Part shown: one piece after another, positions 33,746-42,625 of the stretch
How positions within the stretch are numbered: position 1 is the stretch's first letter
Layout of the letters: each line of letters starts with the position of its first letter
NCBI GenBank assembly: GCA_937136425.1
Contig: CAKZON010000096.1
Span: forward strand, 1-46,524
Source: an uncultured Crocinitomix sp.
GTDB lineage: Bacteria > Bacteroidota > Bacteroidia > Flavobacteriales_D > Crocinitomicaceae
DNA: 46,524 bases
Direction: 5' to 3'
Position numbers and translations under genes: made by a program
Notes under the pieces: model-generated
What the model was told of the DNA's origin: nothing
The model's input: only the letters and a program-made list of their open reading frames with translations
Databases searched by the model: none

Positions 33746-34090
33746 TTATTTCATTTTATCAAGGTTGGTGTCAATAAAATAGCCAAGTCCGTCTAAACCA
33801 ATGAAAATATAATAGAAAGCAACAATGATCACAGCTAGAATCACAATCAACCGAATGTTAGATTGTCTTCTTTGCGCCTGAACATCAGCACTACCCCATT
33901 TATCCTCCATTTTAGATCTAAACTTAATCTCGCGTGCAAACTTTCCTTCATCATCAACCGTATTCTCCTTTTTTGCTCGATCTATTTTTTCTTGCAAGGC
34001 TTCCTTATCAGGATTGTAATAACGCGGTACATAGTCGAATCTTCTGTGCCGATTCGGCAATTTAAATAATCCAAATTTATTCCAATTCAT
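33746..34090 (-). CDS. Small conserved membrane protein
   Basis: 114 residues. A basic N-terminus (MNWNKFGLFKLPNRHRRF) is followed by FDYVPRYYNPDKE and a charged helical stretch. One membrane helix occupies ~80-102 (IRLIVILAVIIVAFYYIFI). The FDYVPRYYNP start and the link with mutL recall small conserved Bacteroidota genes of unknown function. It is first in the mutL-rhomboid operon. Confidence 0.8.
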   Translation of the reverse strand: MNWNKFGLFKLPNRHRRFDYVPRYYNPDKEALQEKIDRAKKENTVDDEGKFAREIKFRSKMEDKWGSADVQAQRRQSNIRLIVILAVIIVAFYYIFIGLDGLGYFIDTNLDKMK

Positions 34091-34154
34091 ACCCCCTATT
34101 TTTAGTTAAAATCGCAAAGCATCACTTTGCGAATAATAAAACTCCCTTGCTTTA

Positions 34155-34162
34155 CAAATATA
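34155..34162 (-). promoter_or_regulatory. Candidate -7 element for the mutL-rhomboid operon
   Basis: TATATTTG on the - strand fits TAnnTTTG and predicts a start near 34150 with a 60-base leader. No TTG is found at the ideal upstream spacing. Confidence 0.45.
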
Positions 34163-34357
34163 ATGAGATTAACTTCAAACTAATGCATTAATCTTGGTTG
34201 TAATTTCAAAGAATTTTACCTGTCAAAACTTCTTATTTATCCATGTAGAAGCCATTGACTTAATACACGTTTATATGTGGACAAATTTGATGCCATGGCA
34301 AGATTTATGCTATAAGTAATTTATACATTCGTCAAATTGACAATTTTTAAAGTGCAA

Positions 34358-37327
34358 ATGAAATTAATGAAGAAGGTGAAAATATTAGTGTTTACAGCAC
34401 TTGCGGTATTTTTTTTAAGTGAAAATACATGGGGACAAAATGGAACTGCCAATATTGCAGATAATAAAGAAAAGCCTGCATTTTTAACGGTAAAAAGTAA
34501 TTGGGCTGATTCAGTTTTTAAAAGTTTAACTCCTGAACAAAGAATTGCGCAGCTATTTATGGTTGCGGCATACTCTAATAAAGATATCAATCATGTCAAT
34601 AAAATTGACCAGTTGGTGCGCGACTATAAAATTGGTGGATTAATATTTTTTAAAGGAAGTCCAATTAAGCAAGCTGACCTTACCAACAGATATCAAAAAA
34701 ATGCAAAAACCCCTTTATTTATTGCTATTGACGGAGAATGGGGACTTTCAATGCGTTTAGATTCAACCGTAAAATATCCGCGGCAAATGTTGTTGGGTGC
34801 CGTGCAAAATGATGACCTTATTTATGAAATGGGGCAACAAATTGGTGACCAATGTCAACGTATGGGAATCCATATCAACTTCGCACCAGTAATTGATGTC
34901 AATAACAATGCAAACAACCCCGTTATTAATAATCGATCATTTGGAGAGGACAAAGAAATTGTTGCCAAATTAGGTTTGGCATATATGCGCGGAATGCAAG
35001 AAAAAAATGTTTTAGCTTGCGGTAAACACTTTCCTGGCCATGGAGATACTGATAAGGACTCTCATAAAGCACTACCAGTTATACCGCATAGTTTTGCAAG
35101 ATTAGATAGCTTAGAGCTTTATCCTTTCAAGCAACTCATCAATAAAGGATTAGCCAGTATGATGGTGGCACATTTATACATTCCTATTTTAGACAATACA
35201 GAAAACCAAGCCTCTACCTTGTCTCCAAAAATTGTAAATGGGCTATTGAAAGACAGTCTTGGTTTTGAAGGGCTTATTTTTACGGATGCGTTAAATATGA
35301 AAGGTGTATCATCCTATTACCAACCCGGTGAAGTGGATGTTAAAGCAATTTTAGCTGGAAATGATGTTTTACTTTTCCCAGAAGATGTACCCGTAGGAAT
35401 TGCTAAAATAAAAGAAGCGATTGCAAATGGAGAAATTACGCAAGAAGAAATTGATCAACGTTGTTTAAAAATATTAAAAGCGAAAGAATGGGCAGGATTA
35501 AATAATTATGCGCCCATTGAAACAAAAAACCTTTATGAGGATCTTAACTTACCTGCTTATGATGTTTTAAATAGAAAAATTTCGAAAGCAGCAGTAACAT
35601 TAATTAAAAATCAAGATTCTATCTTACCACTTAAAAATCTTGATACAGAAAAGACTTTATATATCAACGTTGGAGGAACATCAAACAACTTATTCAAGCA
35701 AACTCTTAATTTATATGCACAGGTTGATATGTTGCAAATTCCACGTTCATTGTCTGCTGAAGATGAACAAAAATTAATGGACGGAAGTGCGGATTATGAT
35801 CGAATAATTATGGCTTTTCACCGTACCAATAATAACCCAAGAAGAAACTTTGGGGTCACACGTCAATCCATTAAAATTCACCAAGCGTTGAGTGAGAGAC
35901 AAGCTGTAATTGGCGTTTTATTTGGAAACCCTTATGTAATGGAAGAGTTTGGAGCAATTGATTCGACCAAAGCATTTATGGTTGCCTACCAAGACACTGA
36001 TTATATGCAAGAAGCTGCTGCACAAATATTATTTGGAGGAGCATTGCCTCTTGGAAAACTTCCTGTGACCACATCAGAATATTTTGCCGTAGGCGAAGGA
36101 TTAACTTATGCTAAACAAACAAGACTAGGTCATGTTGCACCAGAAGAAATTGGAATAAAAACAAAAGCGCTAGATAAAATAGACAAAATTGCAAAGGAAG
36201 GGATCAAAAAAGGAGCCTTTCCTGGTTGTCAAGTACTAGCAATAAAAGACGGAGATGTTTTCTACAATAAATCATTTGGGCACCATACCTATGACAAAAA
36301 ACAACCTGTGATAAATAGCGATATTTATGATTTAGCTTCTATTACTAAAATATCTGCAACAACTATTTCCCTTATTAAACTGCAAGAAGAAGGGGTTATA
36401 GATATAGACAAAACATTGGGAGATTACTTACCAGCTTTAGTAGACTCTACGCCTTATAAAAAAATGGTATTAAGACAAATGTTGGCACACCAAGCAGGTT
36501 TATTTCCTTGGATTCCGTTTTATACTAAAACATTAAACGACGCTGGAGAGCCAAGTTCAACAATATATAGTAAAACGGCAGACGCCAACCATACTGATCA
36601 AGTAGCTGAGAACTTATATATAAGCGAAGGGTTTGACACTTTAATGCTACAACGAATTACAAAAAAAGCATTGATTAGAAAACGCTATAAATATTCAGAT
36701 TTGGGCTATTACTTTATGAAAGCCATTATAGAACAAGAAACAGGCGAAAGTTTAGATGCTTATGCCAGCGAATCGTTTTATGCACCAATGGGTTTACAAA
36801 ATATTGGATACCATCCTTTAAAGCATTTTGACAAAACAAGAATAACACCTACAGAGAATGATAAAATTTATCGTAAACAATTGGTTTGGGGACATGTTCA
36901 TGATCCTGGAGCAGCAATGCAAGGAGGAGTTGGTGGACATGCAGGAGTTTTTTCAAATGCATTAGATTTAGGTACCTTAATGTATATGCTAATTAATGAG
37001 GGGCAATATGGTGGAGAAGAAATTTTAGACCCTGCGACAATTGCCGATTTTACGCGCCAACAATTTGCTCCTTCAAACAGAAGAGGCGCCGGATTTGACA
37101 AACCCGTTAGATCTTTGCAAGGCGGCCCTACATGCGATAAAGTATCATTGAGCAGTTTTGGGCATTCTGGTTTTACAGGAACCTTAACTTGGGCAGATCC
37201 TGAAAAAGGTATTGTATATGTATTTTTAAGTAATCGTGTTTATCCAAGTGCAGAAAATTGGTTGATTACAAGTGAAAATATTCGAACACGTATTCAAGAC
37301 GCTATTTATCAGGCTGCAGATTTTTAA
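34358..37327 (+). CDS. GH3 glycoside hydrolase fused to a class C beta-lactamase-like domain
   Basis: 989 residues. A signal peptide ends near residue 27 (FFLSENTWGQ). The GH3 catalytic domain (~40-375) resembles NagZ: IAIDGEWGLSMRL, the loop ACGKHFPGHGDTDKDSH and the nucleophile segment FTDALNMKGV. A GH3 C-terminal domain lies at ~395-565. A serine beta-lactamase/penicillin-binding-like domain (~585-980) follows, with SITK (SxxK), YSDLGYY in the YxN position, and HSGFTGT as the third motif. It probably removes N-acetylglucosamine from cell-wall fragments, with the second domain acting on an ester or amide. It is periplasmic or outer-surface. I chose the ATG at 34358 (alternatives: 34367 and a TTG at 34337). 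bshA lies downstream. Confidence 0.92.
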   Translation: MKLMKKVKILVFTALAVFFLSENTWGQNGTANIADNKEKPAFLTVKSNWADSVFKSLTPEQRIAQLFMVAAYSNKDINHVNKIDQLVRDYKIGGLIFFKGSPIKQADLTNRYQKNAKTPLFIAIDGEWGLSMRLDSTVKYPRQMLLGAVQNDDLIYEMGQQIGDQCQRMGIHINFAPVIDVNNNANNPVINNRSFGEDKEIVAKLGLAYMRGMQEKNVLACGKHFPGHGDTDKDSHKALPVIPHSFARLDSLELYPFKQLINKGLASMMVAHLYIPILDNTENQASTLSPKIVNGLLKDSLGFEGLIFTDALNMKGVSSYYQPGEVDVKAILAGNDVLLFPEDVPVGIAKIKEAIANGEITQEEIDQRCLKILKAKEWAGLNNYAPIETKNLYEDLNLPAYDVLNRKISKAAVTLIKNQDSILPLKNLDTEKTLYINVGGTSNNLFKQTLNLYAQVDMLQIPRSLSAEDEQKLMDGSADYDRIIMAFHRTNNNPRRNFGVTRQSIKIHQALSERQAVIGVLFGNPYVMEEFGAIDSTKAFMVAYQDTDYMQEAAAQILFGGALPLGKLPVTTSEYFAVGEGLTYAKQTRLGHVAPEEIGIKTKALDKIDKIAKEGIKKGAFPGCQVLAIKDGDVFYNKSFGHHTYDKKQPVINSDIYDLASITKISATTISLIKLQEEGVIDIDKTLGDYLPALVDSTPYKKMVLRQMLAHQAGLFPWIPFYTKTLNDAGEPSSTIYSKTADANHTDQVAENLYISEGFDTLMLQRITKKALIRKRYKYSDLGYYFMKAIIEQETGESLDAYASESFYAPMGLQNIGYHPLKHFDKTRITPTENDKIYRKQLVWGHVHDPGAAMQGGVGGHAGVFSNALDLGTLMYMLINEGQYGGEEILDPATIADFTRQQFAPSNRRGAGFDKPVRSLQGGPTCDKVSLSSFGHSGFTGTLTWADPEKGIVYVFLSNRVYPSAENWLITSENIRTRIQDAIYQAADF

Positions 37328-37384
37328 TCCAATAATTTGATATAAAAATTACTTCAAGAATTAAAAATTCAGGAATTGGATGCT

Positions 37385-37392
37385 TAACTTTG
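37385..37392 (+). promoter_or_regulatory. Candidate -7 element for bshA
   Basis: TAACTTTG fits TAnnTTTG and predicts a start near 37397 with a leader of about 108 bases. The leader contains a long imperfect hairpin (37408-37464). No TTG at the usual spacing is seen. Confidence 0.4.
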
Positions 37393-37407
37393 CATGCACA
37401 GAATTGG

Positions 37408-37464
37408 TTCGATTCAATTGTAAGTAAAGGTCTTTTATTTCGTCCTTTAATTTGAATTATCGAA
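37408..37464 (+). promoter_or_regulatory. Imperfect hairpin in the bshA leader
   Basis: Three stem blocks nest around one another: TTCGA/TCGAA (outer), TTCAA/TTGAA (middle) and AAAGG/CCTTT (inner, 37426-37430 with 37444-37448). A regulatory role is possible. A remnant terminator for the preceding gene is unlikely, because the only T-run lies in the loop. Confidence 0.3.
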
Positions 37465-37504
37465 GAACATTGAATTTCTGACAGCATTAAAATAAGATTA
37501 TTAA

Positions 37505-38650
37505 ATGAAAATTGGTATCGTACTCTACCCTACATTTGGGGGAAGCGGCATTGTCGCTACAGAACTAGGAAAAGCATTGGCTGAAAAAGGACATGAAATT
37601 CATTTCATTTCTTACAACCACCCTGTAAAACTAGATCATTTTTTACCGAACATTCGTTACCACGAGGTACGCCCATTTGATTATCCACTTTTTGATTATC
37701 AACCTTACGAATTAGCTCTTACAAGCAAACTTGTAGATGTAACCCGTTATGAGAATTTAGATATTTTACATTGTCATTACGCAATTCCCCACGCATCAGC
37801 GGCCTACTTTGCAAAGCAAATATTAAAAACACATAATATTGATATTCCATTCATCACCACATTGCATGGAACGGATATAACACTCGTTGGTAAACATCCT
37901 GCATTTGAGCCCGTTATTACCTTTAGTATTAATGAATCAGATGCAGTAACAGTTGTTTCTGAAAGTTTGAAAAAAGACACCTACCGTCATTTTTCTGTGA
38001 CCAATGATATTGAAGTTATACCAAACTTTGTTGAGCATACACATTATTGCAACGAACCAAAGCCAGACGATATATCTCGCCGGAAAAGTATCGCTCCAAA
38101 CGGTGAGCGTATTATCAGCCATGTTTCAAATTTCAGAAAAGTAAAGCGGATTGAAGATGTTGTAAGGGTATTTGAAAAAATTAGACAAAAGACACCTGCA
38201 AAATTAATATTAGCAGGAGATGGCCCAGAACGCTTTAAGATTGAACAATTGTGTAAGGAATTAGAAGTATGCGCAGATGTTGAAATGTTAGGGAATGTTC
38301 AATCAGCATCAGAAATCTATTGCATTAGCGATTTATTTATACTACCATCTCAAACTGAAAGCTTTGGATTAGCAGCATTAGAAGCTCTTGCATCAGGCGT
38401 ACCAGTTATTTCAAGTAACTCAGGCGGATTACCAGAGGTTAATGAGCATGGTGTATCTGGATTTTTAAGTAATGTGGGAGATATTGAAGACATGGCGCTA
38501 AACTCTATGAAAATTTTAGAGTCTGATGAAAGCCTTGCACAATACAAACAACAAGCTTATGAGCATTCACTTAAGTTTAGCTTGAAAAACATATTACCAA
38601 AATATCAAGCGATATATGAACGATTGGTAAACAAAGTTCCTGCAGAATAA
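37505..38650 (+). CDS. bshA: N-acetyl-alpha-D-glucosaminyl L-malate synthase
   Basis: 381 residues, the usual length for BshA. This is a GT-B fold glycosyltransferase (GT4). The N-terminal MKIGIVLYPTFGGSGIVATE, the HFISYNHPVKLD stretch and HCHYAIPHASAAY are characteristic of BshA, and TTLHGTDITLVG follows. The C-terminal donor-binding half shows HVSNFRKVKRIEDV, LILAGDGPER and the EX7E region SQTESFGLAALEALASGVPV. It joins GlcNAc from UDP-GlcNAc to L-malate, the first step in bacillithiol, the cytosolic thiol of many Firmicutes and Bacteroidota. bshB and bshC are not in the window. A long leader precedes it. Confidence 0.96.
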   Translation: MKIGIVLYPTFGGSGIVATELGKALAEKGHEIHFISYNHPVKLDHFLPNIRYHEVRPFDYPLFDYQPYELALTSKLVDVTRYENLDILHCHYAIPHASAAYFAKQILKTHNIDIPFITTLHGTDITLVGKHPAFEPVITFSINESDAVTVVSESLKKDTYRHFSVTNDIEVIPNFVEHTHYCNEPKPDDISRRKSIAPNGERIISHVSNFRKVKRIEDVVRVFEKIRQKTPAKLILAGDGPERFKIEQLCKELEVCADVEMLGNVQSASEIYCISDLFILPSQTESFGLAALEALASGVPVISSNSGGLPEVNEHGVSGFLSNVGDIEDMALNSMKILESDESLAQYKQQAYEHSLKFSLKNILPKYQAIYERLVNKVPAE

Positions 38651-38717
38651 TTTTCAGGAATTATTTGTAATCAATTTCTGATGAAAAAGTAATCTAATTA
38701 GGAAAGAATAAAGCATT

Positions 38718-38756
38718 AAACGGTTTCGATTAAAATTGGAGCCGTTTTATTTTTTT
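38718..38756 (+). terminator. Rho-independent terminator after bshA
   Basis: AAACGGTTTC (38718-38727) pairs with GGAGCCGTTT (38738-38747), a ten-base-pair stem with two G-U pairs and a ten-base loop. TATTTTTTT follows. The end of the convergent gene at 38747 touches the stem. Confidence 0.75.
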
Positions 38757-39328
38757 ACACGATTGATTAATACGTTTTGCGTAAAAAACGCCAAGTCATC
38801 TGAAACTTGGATTTTCTCATGTCCAATTCTATTATTAGATTTTAAAGACATAGTAATAAAGCCTAATCCGGCTCCACCTTTGCTGGACATGATACCATTT
38901 GATAATGTTTCCATATACAAACCTTTCACACCATCTCGGTCCATCTCATTTAGTTCGTCAATTCGTTGTGCCAATTTATCTACCACACTCATCTTCACTA
39001 AATTGCCAAACGTAACCCTATAATCCTCTTCATTTTGAAGTACAATCAAAAAAGAAACTTGATTCCCATCAGAATCTCGTTCACCATGAATACGAATATT
39101 TTGAAGTCCTTCAACAAGAATGCTAAACATACGCTTTACAGCTCCTTTTTTATCACCTGAATCAAGCATCATTTCTTCAATGCTGGTGGTTAGGGAATTA
39201 ACAAGGTCTTGCGAGAATTCACCAAAATGAGACACTATAATTTTACCATCCGCTTGGATGTTAAACTCGCCAAAAATCTTCTGAAATTGAGCGTTACATT
39301 TGTCAACTAAAGTATTGCCTTGCAACAT
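38747..39328 (-). CDS. SiaB-family/DUF6272 ATP-binding protein
   Basis: 193 residues, no signal peptide. The pattern matches SiaB/DUF6272-type proteins that resemble GHKL-fold kinases: VEGLQNIRIHGERD (the N-box like helix), then SSKGGAGLGFITMSLKS near residue 155 (the G-box-like motif) and a final beta strand ending FFTQNVLINRVKK. Such proteins act in partner-switching signalling with SiaA/SiaC-type partners in other bacteria. No partner gene is seen next to it here. A role in signal-controlled surface behaviour is inference only. Confidence 0.8.
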   Translation of the reverse strand: MLQGNTLVDKCNAQFQKIFGEFNIQADGKIIVSHFGEFSQDLVNSLTTSIEEMMLDSGDKKGAVKRMFSILVEGLQNIRIHGERDSDGNQVSFLIVLQNEEDYRVTFGNLVKMSVVDKLAQRIDELNEMDRDGVKGLYMETLSNGIMSSKGGAGLGFITMSLKSNNRIGHEKIQVSDDLAFFTQNVLINRVKK

Positions 39329-39427
39329 ATCAGGTTATCTGATCACATGTTTTACGTCCGAAAGATAAAAAAATAATAAAGAATTAGCACATTTTGAACT
39401 TAAAAAATAGAATTAATTGCCTCTTAA

Positions 39428-39973
39428 TCAGGGATACTTTTTCTTTGGTGCCACATCTCTTAAATGACCAACAATATGTGCAACCGCAGGACATACTAGG
39501 GTATTCTTTTGTGTCAGGTCTAAAATCTGGTACATATTTTTTCGATTTGTATGCGGATATTCGCTACATGCCTGCGGACGAACGTCATATACAAAACACT
39601 TATTATCATCCATTAAGAATGGACAAGGAGATGATTTTAAGACATGATCTCCTTCCGGATCCAAACGCAAATATTCTGAAATAAACTGTGTTGGTTTCAT
39701 TTTAAACAATTTGGACAATCGTTTAATATCCTGATCGGTAAAAATGGGACTTGTTGTACTACAGCAATTTCCACAATCTAGGCAATCAACTTTTTCAAAA
39801 ATAGCATCATGCTCTTTATGAAAACTTTGGTCAATTGCCCTTTTTGATTGTTTTTTTAACCTTTTTAAAAAGGCAGCATTTTCCTTCTCACTAGCCTTGC
39901 CCTTGTCTAAAATTTGTTGGAGTTCATCTTTCACAATTACAAAGGTCGTAAATTTCAATTGATAAATCTGCAT
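39428..39973 (-). CDS. YkgJ-family cysteine cluster protein
   Basis: 181 residues. The central cluster CLDCGNCCSTTSPIF (about residues 66-80), CPFLMDDNKCFVYDVRPQAC (~112-131) and EYPH fit the YkgJ/zinc- or iron-chelating cysteine-cluster family. At least seven cysteines are in place. The N-terminal 60 residues form a lysine-rich helix, and a coiled coil around ADAFLKRLKKQSKR-like residues may help it pair. Function is unknown, probably metal binding. It is divergent from the flavin oxidoreductase at 40027. Confidence 0.88.
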   Translation of the reverse strand: MQIYQLKFTTFVIVKDELQQILDKGKASEKENAAFLKRLKKQSKRAIDQSFHKEHDAIFEKVDCLDCGNCCSTTSPIFTDQDIKRLSKLFKMKPTQFISEYLRLDPEGDHVLKSSPCPFLMDDNKCFVYDVRPQACSEYPHTNRKNMYQILDLTQKNTLVCPAVAHIVGHLRDVAPKKKYP

Positions 39974-40026
39974 TAATGTAAAAGTGCGAGAATAAATTGT
40001 TATATTTCATTTATTAAAATGAACTC

Positions 40027-41520
40027 ATGAGTGACAATAAATTTGACCTGGTAGTAATAGGCGGAGGGCCTGCAGGTTATGCAGCAGCAATGCGTGCCAT
40101 TGATTTTGGCAAAAAGGTATGTTTGATTGAAGCTAAAAAAGTAGGTGGTGCCGGAGTATATCATGGTGCACTTAGCTCAAAGACGCTTTGGGAGTTATCG
40201 CAACGAGTTAAAAATGTTAATGAAACAATCATTTCGATTGGAAGAGATCCGTTTAAAATTTCTTGGGAAGAAGTAAGAAAGACTTTAGATGAAGCTATTT
40301 TCGAACGTAAATTTCAGTACTCATGTCATATTAAACTACTCAAAAATCAACGAGCAGATTTGTTTACATATCGTCGTGGATTTGGTAAAATAGTTAGTCC
40401 TCATGAAGTTTCTATTAGTAAAGAAGGAGAAGAAGACTCCATAATAAATACAGAATTTATAATCATTGCTACTGGTAGTAGTCCACGTAAACTCCCCAAT
40501 ATTATTGCAGATGAAAAGGCAATTTTAACCAGTGATGGGATAGACATGATTGATGATTACCCTAAAAGTTTGGTAATTGTTGGTGCTGGTGTAATTGGAT
40601 GTGAGTATGCTACAATATTCTCTAATTTTGGAAAGACCAAGGTTTATTTAATTGATCGTGCGGATCATATTTTACCTTTTGAGGATGATGATATTTCAAC
40701 AACAGTATCTGAAAACTTAGAAAAGCACGGCGTAACGATACACCACAAGGCGCAACTAGACCGTATGGAAGTGGTGGACGGTGAAGTAGAATATGAAATT
40801 ACCTGCGACGGAGAAACGGAAATTATTCGTGTAGAAAAGGCTTTATTGTCAGTTGGGCGTGTTTCAAATTATGACAATATAGGTTTAGAAAATGTTGGAA
40901 TAAAAAAAGGCGCAAATGGCAGGCATATTGGTGATGCCGACACGCAAACTAATGTACCTAACATTTATGCAGTAGGAGATGTTTCTGGAAGAATTGCTTT
41001 AGTAAACATGGGCGAAATTGAAGGACGCCATGCGGTTGAAAAAATGTTTGACAAAAAATCAAAGCCACTTTCTTACGACAATATTTGTACGATAATGTTT
41101 TTGGAGCCTGAGGTTGCAGCTGTTGGTATGAATGAAAAACAATGTATTGAACAAAATATTCCTTGCAAGGTTGTAAAATTAGATTATTCGGTAATGGCCA
41201 GAGCGATTGCCATGCGAAAAACGCAAGGCTTTTTTAAGATTATTGTTACGAATGATTCTGAAATGAAGATTCTTGGAATGCGTGCTGTTGGTGAACACGC
41301 GTCAAGTGCAATTCAAGCCGTTGCATTACTAATTAAAATGGATCGTGGAATCGCAGAACTATCGGAATTGGTACACCCCCACCCTTCTATTGTGGAGGGA
41401 GTTCAGGAATGTGTGCGAATGCTAATGAATCGCTCAATTTTTAAATCTTCGGTTTTTAAAGATAAGTTAGAGTGCTATAGTTTGGTTGATGGCGTTAAGA
41501 CACCGTTGCAACGACTATAA
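40027..41520 (+). CDS. Flavin-dependent NAD(P) oxidoreductase lacking the redox-active cysteines
   Basis: 497 residues in the layout of dihydrolipoyl dehydrogenase and SthA. The FAD motif is VIGGGPAGYAAAMRA (10-24), the NAD motif VIVGAGVIGCEYA (~180-192), the second FAD motif PNIYAVGDVSGRIALV (~310-325), and the C-terminal domain contains ELVHPHPSIVEGVQE. In disulfide reductases the first domain carries CxxxxC within GGTCLNVGCIPSK. Here the aligned stretch is GGAGVYHGALSSK, with Gly and Ala in place of the two cysteines, so thiol chemistry is lost. A role in hydride transfer between nicotinamide cofactors, as in the transhydrogenase SthA, is more likely. The start is the ATG at 40027. It is convergent with the AlkB-like gene. 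Confidence 0.88.
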   Translation: MSDNKFDLVVIGGGPAGYAAAMRAIDFGKKVCLIEAKKVGGAGVYHGALSSKTLWELSQRVKNVNETIISIGRDPFKISWEEVRKTLDEAIFERKFQYSCHIKLLKNQRADLFTYRRGFGKIVSPHEVSISKEGEEDSIINTEFIIIATGSSPRKLPNIIADEKAILTSDGIDMIDDYPKSLVIVGAGVIGCEYATIFSNFGKTKVYLIDRADHILPFEDDDISTTVSENLEKHGVTIHHKAQLDRMEVVDGEVEYEITCDGETEIIRVEKALLSVGRVSNYDNIGLENVGIKKGANGRHIGDADTQTNVPNIYAVGDVSGRIALVNMGEIEGRHAVEKMFDKKSKPLSYDNICTIMFLEPEVAAVGMNEKQCIEQNIPCKVVKLDYSVMARAIAMRKTQGFFKIIVTNDSEMKILGMRAVGEHASSAIQAVALLIKMDRGIAELSELVHPHPSIVEGVQECVRMLMNRSIFKSSVFKDKLECYSLVDGVKTPLQRL

Positions 41521-41531
41521 TCTTATCAGTC

Positions 41532-42047
41532 TCATTGTTTCATACTGCGAAAAGTCAAGCTCATCCTTCCTTTACAATCTGGAGCTTTAGGTACTGAATG
41601 TTGCCAAAGTTTTTGAACTTGTTGTGTCATATAAATTAACGAACCAGCGGGTAGCAAATAATTTATTTTATTTTCTTTATTCGAGATTTCTCTAAACCTT
41701 AACGATCGTGTATCCCCCAATGAAAGAATAGCGACTCCAGTTTCGTCATTCAAAATATCAATTTGGTCAGAATGCCAACCCATGGTTGATTTTCCGTCTG
41801 CATAAAAGTTAATGAGGCAATTATTTGGTTTAAAGCCAATATTTTTTTCGATTAAGTCTATCAGCAATTTCAGTTCTGGTAAAAATTCACGTTCGGCATA
41901 ACTCATTTGAGAATAATTATAAGCGACACCATAACTTGCAGTTTTTCTCGCCTTCATTCGGGTATCCCAATCCACAGATTTATCCAACAACACATAAAGA
42001 CCTGATGGATTATCAATAACATCCTCTATAAAAGTGATTCCTTCCAT
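41532..42047 (-). CDS. AlkB-family 2-oxoglutarate/Fe(II) dioxygenase
   Basis: 171 residues, slightly shorter than E. coli AlkB and close to the ABH2/ABH3-like group. The metal site HxD...H is present in GWHSDQI and QHSVPKAP; the 2-oxoglutarate-binding arginines are in GRMSLTFR. The nucleic-acid binding NFYADGKSTMGWH loop and LGDTRSLRFRE are also typical. It probably removes alkyl groups from DNA or RNA bases, e.g. 1-methyladenine. The downstream gene in the + strand is convergent. No adaptive-response gene sits nearby. Confidence 0.92.
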   Translation of the reverse strand: MEGITFIEDVIDNPSGLYVLLDKSVDWDTRMKARKTASYGVAYNYSQMSYAEREFLPELKLLIDLIEKNIGFKPNNCLINFYADGKSTMGWHSDQIDILNDETGVAILSLGDTRSLRFREISNKENKINYLLPAGSLIYMTQQVQKLWQHSVPKAPDCKGRMSLTFRSMKQ

Positions 42048-42064
42048 AATATTACGAATTTACT

Positions 42065-42394
42065 TTAGCCAATTTCTAATACTTTAAATCCTAAAATTTC
42101 AGTAGCAATTTCTTTAAATTCAGCGATCCAATTCTCCCAGTCTTTGTCTTCCATTAAAGCAGAAATTTGCAAGCCACCTGGTTCAACTGAAGCCATAACT
42201 GTTTTTTCATTATTACTAGTACTGAACCAATACGGAATACCTAACTGTCCTCTACCATCTTCTCCATACCCTATCCAGCCATCCTGTTTTTCATAAACGT
42301 GGGCAAGCTTATCCAAAACATTTGATGGTAAGTCATATCGAATATTTAACACAGTTTCTTGATGCTCCAAACTATTCATCCTGTTTTCAAGCAT
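42065..42394 (-). CDS. Small hypothetical protein
   Basis: 109 residues, cytosolic, with no family recognised. It is acidic, with WIGYGEDGRGQLGIPYWF and ASVEPGGLQISALMED segments suggesting a compact alpha/beta fold. The start is ATG 42394, with AAAGG about eight bases upstream; a second ATG is at 42379. With the first start it overlaps the preceding gene by eight bases, so the two are translated together. It lies 17 bases before the AlkB-like gene. Confidence 0.65.
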   Translation of the reverse strand: MLENRMNSLEHQETVLNIRYDLPSNVLDKLAHVYEKQDGWIGYGEDGRGQLGIPYWFSTSNNEKTVMASVEPGGLQISALMEDKDWENWIAEFKEIATEILGFKVLEIG

Positions 42395-42608
42395 TTTCTG
42401 CCTTTACTAAATTTCTAATCTTTAACGCTTTTTCAAAATGATCTAACTTATGTTTCATTATCCACCATTCAGCCACCTCCATTAGCAATGCTGGATTATC
42501 ATTTTTATTGGCAAAAAAGGCATAAAAAGAAAGGCCTACATTCTCCCCTTTCTTTTCAATCTTCTCGTTACAAACGTCTATTATTTTTTGAACTATCTCC
42601 TTATTCAT
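42387..42608 (-). CDS. Small conserved protein of unknown function
   Basis: 73 residues from ATG 42608 (a GTG at 42632 would give 81). The sequence is helical and cytosolic: KIIDVCNEKIEKKGENVG, then LSFYAFFANKNDNP, EVAEWWIMKHKLDHFEKALK. It looks like a conserved small family with uncharacterised members; I cannot name it with certainty. It overlaps the next gene and follows an unrelated hypothetical gene with a 17-base gap. Confidence 0.65.
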   Translation of the reverse strand: MNKEIVQKIIDVCNEKIEKKGENVGLSFYAFFANKNDNPALLMEVAEWWIMKHKLDHFEKALKIRNLVKAENA

Positions 42609-42625
42609 TGTGTTATTTGCATTAT

